A DNA stretch of 64,000 nt from an uncultured Eubacteriales bacterium (lineage in GTDB: Bacteria > Bacillota > Clostridia > Peptostreptococcales > Anaerovoracaceae). Shown piece by piece: positions 32,146-40,085 of the stretch (position 1 is the stretch's first letter; every line of letters starts with the position of its first letter). The notes under the pieces were generated by a model, which saw only the letters and a program-made list of their open reading frames with translations, had not been told where the DNA came from and made no database searches. Both the position numbers and the translations under genes were made by a program. The stretch is from positions 1 through 64,000 of the forward strand of contig UQNJ01000008.1 in NCBI GenBank assembly GCA_900542295.1, read 5' to 3'.

Positions 32146-32711
32146 AATGGCATTGTCTCCTTATATCTGTAACATTCTTCGTCATGGGAGTAAATAACTC
32201 CTATTGCCTGTAGATATGAATATATTATAGTTGTTCCGACAAATTTCATTCCTCTTGATTTAAGATCTTTTGATACGGTGTCTGACAGATATGAGGAGGT
32301 TTTTCCGGTTTCGTATACTGTTTTGTTATCGGTGAAGCCCCATATATAATTTGAAAAGGAGCCGTATTCGGTTTTGATTTTTTTGAAAATCAGGGCATTG
32401 TTTACAGCTGCATTTATTTTAAGGCGATTTCTGATTATTTTGGGGTTGTTAAGCAACTCGGAAATTTTATCTTCATTATAGCTGCAAACTTTATCTAAAT
32501 CAAAATTATCAAAAGCATCTCTAAAAGCTTGGCGCTTGTTTAGTATACATTCCCATGAAAGACCTGCCTGAAATGATTCTAAAACCAGCATTTCAAAGAG
32601 GTGATGGTCGTCGCGGCACGGAACGCCCCATTCTTCGTCATGGTATTTTATATAGTTGGGGTTCTTAAGATTTACCCAATTGCATCTTGTGACATTTTCC
32701 TTCGCAGTCAT
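32142..32711 (-). CDS. tag: DNA-3-methyladenine glycosylase I
   Basis: A 189-residue base-excision enzyme that removes 3-methyladenine. The N-terminal signature RCNWVNLKNPNYIKYHDEEW and the DNA-binding block LFEMLVLESFQAGLSWECIL are clear, and it keeps zinc-type ligands (Cys near the start and H..EC near the end). The ATG at 32711 follows AAAGGAGA; an earlier in-frame codon is rejected. It is the first gene of a two-gene leftward unit with the NimA-like gene and lies close to lexA, though separate transcription is likely. Confidence 0.93.
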   Translation of the reverse strand: MTAKENVTRCNWVNLKNPNYIKYHDEEWGVPCRDDHHLFEMLVLESFQAGLSWECILNKRQAFRDAFDNFDLDKVCSYNEDKISELLNNPKIIRNRLKINAAVNNALIFKKIKTEYGSFSNYIWGFTDNKTVYETGKTSSYLSDTVSKDLKSRGMKFVGTTIIYSYLQAIGVIYSHDEECYRYKETMPL

Positions 32712-33078
32712 ATCGTCTCCTTTATATTTTCGGGGAATTATCATAATAGAAAGTTCTGCTGATTAAAGCAGTTTTTAAGATGAGTATGAATAGTCTGAAT
32801 TAAATTAAATACAGCAAGCCTTAAAAGGCTTTACTTTAAAATTGCGAGTTACCTTTAATCAGTATTCTAAATGTTTTTTTCATTGTTCGCAACAGAAAAT
32901 GAATAACAAAGCTGTGCTGAACTCCGACAATATCATGAGAATTTCAGAAAATAACGGAGTCTGAGAGATTAAATCAGAGTTGCTTCAAGAGTGATTTTGT
33001 GCAAATAGGCTTGACAAATATCTTTTTTTTGGCTATCACTTTTATAATAATGTGTAAATATGAAAAAGAGAGGTAAAA
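32712..33078. other. 367-base intergenic region, little recognisable content
   Basis: Two small hairpins are visible: CTGCT/AGCAG followed by TTTTT (32756-32776) and AAGCC-TTAAAA-GGCTT (about 32817-32832). TTGACA at 33011 and TATAAT at 33043 are 26 nt apart, too far for a standard promoter. No gene or RNA is supported. Confidence 0.5.
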
Positions 33079-33891
33079 ATGTAATACATATATAGAATAG
33101 GAGATATGTCTAAAATACTCAATATATCAAATGAAATGATACGCTATTATGAAAAATGCGGTGTCATTGAGCCTAATCGTAATAATAACAACAAATATCG
33201 TGAATATACGATGCGTGATATATTTGCATTGACCGAATGTTTATATTATAAAAGCTGGGGGATTAAGCTTTCTGATATAAAAGATTCTATTTACACATGT
33301 GATAATAATGCACTTGATAATATGTGCTTATATAAAAAGGAATTGTCAAAAAAGATTGATTATTTGCAGCTTAAGTGTAAGCGTATCGACGAAATTATCC
33401 AATATCAAAAAACATTCAGAATCAACGAGGGAAATTATTGGATTAAAATGATTCCTTCAAAAAAAGTTTTTGCGTTTGCAGCAGGTACACAAGAGCAATT
33501 TGCCAATGAAGAGCTGTTCATTGACAATGAATTCGGAAGCAAGGGCTTTTTTAATGATGATTTGATTTTTTTTGATATTGAGATTAAATTAGACAATAGT
33601 ATTGTAAAATAGAATTACACGATTGAGTCTAAGTATTTTGAATCCTTGGAAGCGTTTAAGGCTTTACCGGCATTTGAGCAGAGGGAGCACTTGTGTCTAT
33701 GCACGGTTTTAAAAGTTAAAAGCTTTATGGATATAGGTACAGAGTTGCTTAATCCTATTTTAGATTATGCCAAAGAGAAAAAATATTCAGTTACAGGCCC
33801 TGTCAATACTGTTTTAATTGGTCGTTCTTATGAAAAGAACGAATTCTTTCGCTACATAGAGATACAAGTGCCTGTTGAGATAGACAAGTAG
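33079..33891 (+). pseudogene. MerR-family regulator with GyrI-like domain, disrupted by two stop codons
   Basis: The frame reads ATG-TAA, then YIYRIGDMSKILNISNEMIR and the rest of a MerR helix-turn-helix, a coiled linker, and a GyrI-like effector domain ending RYIEIQVPVEIDK. Two in-frame stops break it: TAA as codon 2 (33082-33084), directly behind a good GAGAGG site and ATG, and TAG at 33610-33612 inside the effector domain. Without them the protein would have about 270 residues, the normal size for BmrR/Mta-like drug-sensing regulators. Translation could restart at ATG 33106 (168 residues), giving a truncated regulator. Relics of drug sensing seem the likeliest reading. Confidence 0.8.
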
Positions 33892-33999
33892 CATACTTAT
33901 AACAGATGTTTCTCGTTTTTTGATATCGGGGATGGACCTTTAAATGTTTTCAAGCTTTATAATAAGTTTGATTGTTATAAAGGGAGAAAACATAAGGTC

Positions 34000-35053
34000 A
34001 TGAACTGTATGAGAAAAAGTATAAATGATTTTTTAAAAAGAAAAGATATAGTAACCACCCCTCAAAGATATTTAGTTGATGTTTTATCACAAATGGCGCA
34101 GGCTGTTTTTGCTTCACTGCTGATTGGGTTAATTTTTAAAACAATTGGAGAGCAAGGGAATATCATTTTGGGGCATTTTTTTGTATTTGACGCACTAATA
34201 GAATTGGGACAGTTTGCTATGAAAATGGTTGGACCGGCAATTGGTGTAGCAGTAGCATATGGTGTGAAAGCACCGCCGCTTGTATTATATACAAGTGCTA
34301 TTACAGGGGCTTTAGGTGCAGGGGTAGGTGGTGAGGCTGCGGCTCTGATTGCCTCGTTAGTAGGAGCTGAGTTTGGAAAACTTGTATCAAAAGAAACTCG
34401 AGTTGATATTTTGGTTGCACCGGGAGTATGTTTACTTACAGGAACAATCACAGCGACTTTTGCCGGCCCTGCTGCAAAAGCTTTATTAGAAGGGATAGGA
34501 ATAATCATAATGCAGGCAACGCATTTGCAGCCGTTTTTTTATGGGTATCATCGTTAGTTTATGTGTAGGGTATGTATTGACATCACCATTGTCAAGCACG
34601 GCTTTGTGCATAATGCTTAATTTATCGGGAATTGCGGCAGGAGCCGCAGCGGTTGGGTGTTGCGTGCAAATGGTAGGTTTTGCGGCAATTAGTTATAGAG
34701 ATTGTAAAATGGGAGGAGTTATGGCGATGGGGCTGGGGTCATCCATGTTTCAAATGCCTAACATTATAAAAAATCCTAGGATATTGCTGCCGATTACATT
34801 GACGACTGTAATTCTGGCGCCGATCGGCACATGCCTTTTTAAAATGGTTAATACGCCGGCCGGAGCAGGTATGGGCACTTGTGGATTTGTTGGACAGATA
34901 TTTACCTTTACAGAGATGGGAGTTAATGTGGTTACTGTTATTCAGGTTGCTTTGCTGCATTTTATTTTACCTGTTGTTTTATGCTTATTCTTTGATTGGA
35001 TTCTTAGAAAAAAAGGAAAAATAAAAGACGGTGACTATTATTTGGATTTGTAA
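34000..35053 (+). pseudogene. PfoR / PTS_EIIC_2-type membrane protein, frameshifted at a T7 run
   Basis: Two overlapping frames (34000-34557 and 34541-35053) together encode one protein of about 350 residues, the usual length of PfoR-like PTS IIC proteins. The first starts FLKRKDIVTTPQRYLVDVLS and has the GAGVGGEAAAL region; the second has LSGIAAGAAAVGCCVQMVGF and MFQMPNIIKNPRILLPITLT. They join at HLQPFF-MGIIV. A run of seven T (34534-34540) shifts the frame by one; six T would restore it. It may be a decayed gene, a phase-variable tract or a base-calling error. The family was named for a perfringolysin regulator; transport is more likely. Confidence 0.8.
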
Positions 35054-35094
35054 AGAAAAAAGATGTCGGTTCATAGGCTTCATTTCACAAAAAC

Positions 35095-35138
35095 AAACCG
35101 CCAAAAATCGCTGAATTCCAACGGCTTTGGCGGTTTTT
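35095..35138. terminator. terminator after the PfoR-like gene and tRNA-Arg
   Basis: AAACCGCCAAA pairs with TTTGGCGGTTT around a 22-nt interior; T runs flank both sides, so it serves both the plus-strand gene and the minus-strand tRNA. Confidence 0.8.
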
Positions 35139-35143
35139 GCTTA

Positions 35144-35219
35144 TGGTGCACCAAGTGAGAATCGAACTCACGACCAACACATTCGGAGTGTGCTACTCTA
35201 TCCCCTGAGCTATTGGTGC
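35144..35219 (-). tRNA. tRNA-Arg (CCG)
   Basis: Minus-strand cloverleaf of 76 nt with encoded CCA. Acceptor GCACCAA/TTGGTGC; D stem GCTC/GAGT; anticodon stem GCACA/TGTGT around the loop CTCCGAA, giving anticodon CCG; T arm GTGAG-TTCGATT-CTCAC. It reads CGG arginine codons. Confidence 0.95.
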
Positions 35220-35320
35220 ATGATATATATATTTATATCATAATTTCGATTTTATTTAAAGCAATATTTTGAAGCTTATAGAAAATCATCAATGGGCGGC
35301 AGCTGTGATACACCTGATTA

Positions 35321-35358
35321 AACAAAAGCGGCTTGAGCATATAGAAAACTCAGCCGCT
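35321..35358 (-). terminator. terminator of the thioredoxin-reductase-like gene
   Basis: Minus strand AGCGGCTGAG...CTCAAGCCGCT (one bulge) is followed by TTTTGTTT, 14 nt after the stop. Confidence 0.75.
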
Positions 35359-35371
35359 GTAAATCAATGGT

Positions 35372-35815
35372 TTACATGTTGACAGATGGAGAAACTCTGC
35401 CGCAAATGTCTTGAGCGTTCAAAATAAAAGAGCAATTTATCATGGCGGTATTACCGTTTGTTTTATCACGAACTGACAGACCTGCTAAGCGACCGGCTTC
35501 TGACATAATCTGTTTAGGGACTGTATAATACAGGGGCAAAACCGAGGGAAGAGAAAGAATTTTTGAAGAAATGGCAGCCGGAGCACAGAACTTACCACCC
35601 TCATTTATCATATATATTTTCTTGCATATGCCGGATAAGACAGCAGCACTTTCTAAAGCATAAATACCATCGCCTATAATTGAGATGGTTTTGTTGCTTA
35701 ATAATGATAAGTCAGATGGAATCTGATAATCTATGCCGTTTTGGAAAAAAGCCGATTCGCCGGGAATACCGGGCGAAACATTTGTATCGTATATTGTAAA
35801 GTAAAAATTTCTCAT
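35372..35815 (-). CDS. half-size thioredoxin-reductase-like protein (NAD(P)-binding domain only)
   Basis: A 147-residue protein resembling the inner half of TrxB/AhpF: a SPGIPGESAFFQNGIDYQIP stretch like the usual IPGE..F.GRGVSYC region, then a Rossmann strand-loop ISIIGDGIYALESAAVLSGI, YMINEGGKF and a short C-terminus with INCSFILNAQDICG. The redox CxxC that normally follows GVSY is replaced (DYQIPSD), and the FAD-binding N- and C-terminal parts are absent. It cannot work as a classic thioredoxin reductase; it may be a degenerate remnant or a binding protein. The ATG at 35815 follows CGGAGG; a single-gene unit with its own terminator argues it is still expressed. Confidence 0.6.
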   Translation of the reverse strand: MRNFYFTIYDTNVSPGIPGESAFFQNGIDYQIPSDLSLLSNKTISIIGDGIYALESAAVLSGICKKIYMINEGGKFCAPAAISSKILSLPSVLPLYYTVPKQIMSEAGRLAGLSVRDKTNGNTAMINCSFILNAQDICGRVSPSVNM

Positions 35816-35892
35816 TTTAACCTCCGAAATTTTCATAGTTCTGATGAAATTGTTGTTTTAGTTAGTATTTCCAAGGTTATTGCATGTATACA

Positions 35893-35920
35893 TTGACAAA
35901 TTATAAAAATGTGAGATAAT
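35893..35920 (+). promoter_or_regulatory. promoter of the gtrA-tetR-aminotransferase operon
   Basis: TTGACA (35893-35898), a 16-nt spacer and GATAAT (35915-35920). The first operator palindrome starts in the last base of the -10 box. Confidence 0.65.
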
Positions 35921-35953
35921 TGTACTAAAGTACAAAATTGTACCATAGTACAA
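35920..35953. promoter_or_regulatory. two tandem TTGTAC-N4-GTACAA operators
   Basis: TTGTACTAAAGTACAA (35920-35935) and TTGTACCATAGTACAA (35938-35953) are perfect 6+6 inverted repeats with 18 bp between centres. They cover the transcription start of an operon containing a TetR gene, the classic autorepression layout. Confidence 0.8.
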
Positions 35954-36037
35954 TTTATGAAAGAGAAGTCGGTTAAATTTAAGTTTACCGGCAGGATACC
36001 TTTTTATTGAAGACACAACATTATATCGGGAGAAGTT

Positions 36038-36481
36038 ATGGAAGAAAAAAATAACCAGAAACTTACAAAAAAAGAAAATGCAGCACAGGTGATTAAATTT
36101 GCAATTTTTTCTGTTTCGGCAGGAATTATACAAACACTGTCTTTTACTTTGGTAAACGAACTTACAACATGGAAATATACACCGTGCTATCTTATTGCGC
36201 TGACACTTTCTGTAGTGTGGAATTTTACACTGAACAGAGAATTCACATTTAAGTCGGCAAACAATGTCCCTGTTGCCATGGTCAAAGTGGCATTGTTCTA
36301 CTGCATATTCACACCACTTTCAACATGGTGGGGAGCTGCCATAACGAAAGCAGGATGGAATGAATATATAGTGCTGTTTGGCACCATGGCGGTAAATCTT
36401 ACAACTGAATTTCTGTATGACAGATTTTTCGTTTTCAGAGGAACAATGAATACAAATAAGAGGGCGATGAAAGGAAAGTAA
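36038..36481 (+). CDS. GtrA-family membrane protein
   Basis: A 147-residue protein with four predicted transmembrane helices and charged ends. QVIKFAIFSVSAGIIQTLSF near the start, YLIALTLSVVWNFTLNREFT and the terminal NLTTEFLYDRFFVFRG match the GtrA family, which includes flippase-like proteins for polyprenyl-linked sugars; many members are uncharacterised. It is the first gene of an operon under TTGTAC-N4-GTACAA operators, 2 nt before a TetR gene. Its placement with metabolic enzymes rather than glycosyltransferases is unusual; it might move the operon's substrate or a sugar-lipid. Confidence 0.8.
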   Translation: MEEKNNQKLTKKENAAQVIKFAIFSVSAGIIQTLSFTLVNELTTWKYTPCYLIALTLSVVWNFTLNREFTFKSANNVPVAMVKVALFYCIFTPLSTWWGAAITKAGWNEYIVLFGTMAVNLTTEFLYDRFFVFRGTMNTNKRAMKGK

Positions 36482-36482
36482 T

Positions 36483-37028
36483 ATGGGAAAGCTCTCAAAG
36501 AAAGAAAAAAGCAGGCTGAAAATAATGCATACAGCCAAGGGGTTATTTGAAAAGAACGGTATAGACAGCGTGACATTTGCCCAAATAGCAGAGGGGGCAG
36601 ATATGTGCCGAAGCACTGTGTTTAATCACTTTTCAAATGTGACTGAGCTTATGCTTGCCATAATAAGCCAGGAGATAGAAGATATAAGAGATTATTGCAG
36701 AGAAAAAAGTTATACGGGTAAAGATTTGATTTATTCACTGTTTGATAAGCTCATAGAGGACACGACTTATTATCCTATGCTGGCTACGAGGCTGATAAAT
36801 AATGCGATTTTGAGTCATGACATGCAGAATCCGGTTAAAACCATAGAAGAAATGACTGTTTCGGGGCTTAAAGAGGCGGGATATGAAGACGAGGAAAGCA
36901 GATATCTGGCGGTAATGATATCGGGAGCATATTTCGGCCTTGTAAATCATTACCATATAAATGATTTGAATTTTGAAAGAAAAAAGATGGAAAAAGAATT
37001 TCACCGATTATTAAATAAGATAATTTGA
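36483..37028 (+). CDS. TetR-family repressor, probable autoregulator
   Basis: A 181-residue TetR protein. The helix-turn-helix is MHTAKGLFEKNGIDSVTFAQ then IAEGADMCRSTVFNHFSN in the first 60 residues. The ligand domain (residues 70-181) matches no subfamily I know. It is the second gene of the operon; the 16-bp palindromes over the promoter are a natural target, so it likely represses the aminotransferase, kinase and aldolase genes behind it until an effector binds. It ends 12 nt before the aminotransferase start. Confidence 0.88.
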   Translation: MGKLSKKEKSRLKIMHTAKGLFEKNGIDSVTFAQIAEGADMCRSTVFNHFSNVTELMLAIISQEIEDIRDYCREKSYTGKDLIYSLFDKLIEDTTYYPMLATRLINNAILSHDMQNPVKTIEEMTVSGLKEAGYEDEESRYLAVMISGAYFGLVNHYHINDLNFERKKMEKEFHRLLNKII

Positions 37029-37040
37029 GGAGGTATTTTT

Positions 37041-38537
37041 ATGGAAAACTGTGGAATAAGCAGATGGGACAACCCGGCAAAGATTAACGCCGAACTTAAG
37101 GCACTTACAGATGAACCGATATGGGAGGTGAATGATGATTATTATCAGAACACCATATTGAAGTATTATGATGAAAAGTGTAAAACATCCCGTGCAATAT
37201 ATGAAGAGGCAAAGGAATATATACCGGGTGGTGTTCAGCACAATTTGGCATTTAATAAGCCGTTTCCTGTGGCTTTTACCAAGGCAGACGGAGCATATCT
37301 TTATGATGAAGACGGAAACGAATATATAGATTTTCTCCAGGCGGGAGGACCGACGATTCTGGGTAGTAATTATGAACCGATAAAAGAAAAAGTTATAGAA
37401 CTTCTCAATACATGCGGGCCTGTTACAGGGCTTCTTCACAGAGCGGAACTGATGATAGCAAAAGAAATCAACAAGCATATGCCTAATGTGGAAATGTTCA
37501 GAATGCTTGGAAGCGGCACGGAATCCGTAATGGCAGCTCTGAGAATAGCAAGGATAGCTACCGGTAAGAAAAGAATAATAAAAATAGGGGGAGCTTATCA
37601 CGGATGGAGCGATCAGATGGTCTATGGACTTAAAATACCTGGCAGCAGGGGATTGTTAGAGTCCCATGGCATACCCGGAAAAGCTTATAGCCGTACTGAT
37701 GAAGTTCGCCCTAACGACTTGAATATGCTGGAGGGCATGCTGAGAAGAAATAAGCTGAAAGGCGGTACTGCGGCAGTACTGGTTGAGCCTGTAGGTCCCG
37801 AAAGCGGAACTCGCCCTGTGGCAAAGGATTACAACAAAGGCGTAAGGCAGTTATGCGACAAGTACGGGGCACTTCTGATATTTGACGAGGTCGTAACAGG
37901 TTTCAGAGTCGGATTATCCGGAGCACAAGGATATTTTGATGTAGTTCCGGATCTGACTGTGTTCGGAAAAATAGTCGCAGGCGGATATCCGGGAGCCGGA
38001 GGTGTGGGAGGAAAGAAAGAATACGCACAGCTTATGGCAGCCGGACTTGCTACCGGAAAGCACAGAGCTTATGTAGGAGGAACTCTTGCTGCAAATCCAC
38101 TTTCAGCACTTGCAGGATATACGGCTATAAGTGAAATAGCCAGAACAAATGCCTGTGAAATTGCAGGAAGAGCCGGAGACAGACTTGCAGACGGTCTTAA
38201 AGACCTGATTGAAAAATACGGACTGCCTTTTGTATGTTACAATCAGGGAAGCATAGTGCATCTTGAATGTACAGGAGCTATGAGCTTTGATTTTTCTTCA
38301 TTTGCACTGGCAAAATCTGCCGCAGGGCTTCTGAAAAACAAAAAAATGATGTACGAAAGAAAGGACTCTATGGAAAGAATGGGAGCCGCATATATGGCTA
38401 ACGGACTTGTTACTTTGGCAGGCAGCAGACTTTACACTTCAATGGCTGATACAGATGAAGTAATAGACGAAGCCCTTAACCGTTTTGAGAGTGTTTTTAA
38501 GGAAGTTGTAAAAACAGACAAGTGTGCAAGTAAATAG
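37041..38537 (+). CDS. class III PLP aminotransferase, glutamate-1-semialdehyde mutase-like
   Basis: A 498-residue fold-type I enzyme. Motifs are IPGGVQHNLAFNKPFPVAFT, YLYDEDGNEYIDFLQAGGPT, GSGTESVMAALRIARIATGK, LIFDEVVTGFRVG and the PLP lysine in TVFGKIVAGGYPGAG. These are close to HemL-type aminomutases but the protein has an extra N-terminal segment of about 60 residues. No other heme genes adjoin, and it sits with a sugar kinase and an aldolase, so a catabolic transaminase or aminomutase acting on an amino-polyol or amino-aldehyde is more likely than tetrapyrrole synthesis. It has a strong AGGAGG site. Confidence 0.87.
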   Translation: MENCGISRWDNPAKINAELKALTDEPIWEVNDDYYQNTILKYYDEKCKTSRAIYEEAKEYIPGGVQHNLAFNKPFPVAFTKADGAYLYDEDGNEYIDFLQAGGPTILGSNYEPIKEKVIELLNTCGPVTGLLHRAELMIAKEINKHMPNVEMFRMLGSGTESVMAALRIARIATGKKRIIKIGGAYHGWSDQMVYGLKIPGSRGLLESHGIPGKAYSRTDEVRPNDLNMLEGMLRRNKLKGGTAAVLVEPVGPESGTRPVAKDYNKGVRQLCDKYGALLIFDEVVTGFRVGLSGAQGYFDVVPDLTVFGKIVAGGYPGAGGVGGKKEYAQLMAAGLATGKHRAYVGGTLAANPLSALAGYTAISEIARTNACEIAGRAGDRLADGLKDLIEKYGLPFVCYNQGSIVHLECTGAMSFDFSSFALAKSAAGLLKNKKMMYERKDSMERMGAAYMANGLVTLAGSRLYTSMADTDEVIDEALNRFESVFKEVVKTDKCASK

Positions 38538-38549
38538 CAGGAGACACAT

Positions 38550-40085
38550 ATGGAAAAGTATATTTTATCCCACGATATGGGAACCGGTTCCGATAAGGCG
38601 GTTCTGGTAGATTATGACGGAACTATAAAAGCGACGGCTGTAGAACCGTATCCTACTTTTTATCCAAACCCTGCATGGGTTGAACAGAATCCCGATGATT
38701 ACTGGCAGGCAGTAGCAAAAAGCAGCAGGGCGATAGTGGAAAAGACCGGCATTTGCCCGTCGCAGATTAAAGGTGTGGTTTTTTCAACACAGGCTCAGGG
38801 AATAATACCCGTAGATAAAGATGGCAATGTATTATATAATAATATAACATGGGTTGACGGCCGTGCAGAAAAGCAGGCTCAGAACATAATGAAAAGATTG
38901 GGCGGCAGAAAGCTGTTTTCTATGGCAGCAGGAACTCCGATAATGGGTAAGGACTGCATTGCAAAAATTGTTTGGCTAAAGGAAGAACGACCGGATATTT
39001 ATAAAGAAACATATAAAATTTTAGATGTAAACGGATTCTTAAAATTCAAGTGTACAGGCCGGATGGTGACAGAACTGTCGGGGGCATCCTCATATGGTCT
39101 TGATCTTAAAAAGAAACAATGGCTTGGAGTGATGAAGTTGACAGGCGTAGATATGGAAAAACTTCCGCCCCTTGTCTGCAGTACCGATATAGTGGGAGGG
39201 CTGACAAAAGAAGCTGCTGCTGAAATGGGGCTTGAAGAAGGAACAGCTGTGCTCGGCGGTTGTGATGATGTTCAGGCTGCGGCAGTTGGCTCGGGCATGT
39301 GCGGAGACGGTGATATACACATTTATCTTGGTACTTCTGCATGGGTTGCGGCATGCAGCAGAAGTGCCGATAAATTTATGCACGGTGCGGCAGCAATTCA
39401 GAGTGCGGATAAAGAAATGAATATGATTGCCGGCATTACAGAATCGGCAGGGGCGAATATACAGTGGCTGCAAGAACAATTTTTTGCAGATGAAAAAGAA
39501 AAATACGGTGACAGAATATTTGAATATATGGATCGGGTAATCAAGAAAATTCCGCCTGGAAGCGATCATCTGATATGTACACCATGGATGCTCGGCGAAA
39601 GATGTCCGGTGTCTTCTACAACTACGAGAGCAACGCTGTTTAATATAAGTATGGTACATACAAGAGAACACCTTATGAGAGCCGTATATGAGGGTATAGG
39701 CTATAATTTAAGGTGGATACTTGAAAACTACAGCAGGGATTATGGGTTTAGCTGTGATAATTTCAGGATAATAGGAGGAGGGGCGCTTGACGATGTCTGG
39801 ATGCAGATAATTGCTGATATAACAGGCAAAACTTTTTCTGTAGTGCGAGACCCGAGAAATGCGGGAGCAGTAGGCGCAGCCGTGGTTGCTCTAATAGGAC
39901 TTGGAGAACTTCCGGGCTTTTCGGCTGCCAAAGATTTTGTCAAGGTTGAGAAGCGATACAAGCCCGATGAAGCAAACAGGAAGGTATACGATGAGCTGTT
40001 TGATGATTACAAGAGGGTGTATCATTCTTTGAAAGATGCATACATAAAAGCTAACGGAGAAAGATTCAAGGGGGAAGAGCAATGA
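38550..40085 (+). CDS. FGGY-family carbohydrate kinase
   Basis: A 511-residue kinase of the xylulokinase/glycerokinase type. Phosphate-binding motifs are LSHDMGTGSDKAVLVDYDG at the start and the adenosine motif GGGALDDVWMQIIADITGKT around residues 408-427; NITWVDGRAEKQAQ holds a typical substrate loop with the catalytic Asp region GGCDDVQAAAVGSG. It should phosphorylate a sugar or polyol, giving the aldolase next door its substrate. It lies 12 nt after the aminotransferase and overlaps the aldolase by 4 nt. The specific sugar cannot be inferred from the sequence. Confidence 0.9.
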   Translation: MEKYILSHDMGTGSDKAVLVDYDGTIKATAVEPYPTFYPNPAWVEQNPDDYWQAVAKSSRAIVEKTGICPSQIKGVVFSTQAQGIIPVDKDGNVLYNNITWVDGRAEKQAQNIMKRLGGRKLFSMAAGTPIMGKDCIAKIVWLKEERPDIYKETYKILDVNGFLKFKCTGRMVTELSGASSYGLDLKKKQWLGVMKLTGVDMEKLPPLVCSTDIVGGLTKEAAAEMGLEEGTAVLGGCDDVQAAAVGSGMCGDGDIHIYLGTSAWVAACSRSADKFMHGAAAIQSADKEMNMIAGITESAGANIQWLQEQFFADEKEKYGDRIFEYMDRVIKKIPPGSDHLICTPWMLGERCPVSSTTTRATLFNISMVHTREHLMRAVYEGIGYNLRWILENYSRDYGFSCDNFRIIGGGALDDVWMQIIADITGKTFSVVRDPRNAGAVGAAVVALIGLGELPGFSAAKDFVKVEKRYKPDEANRKVYDELFDDYKRVYHSLKDAYIKANGERFKGEEQ

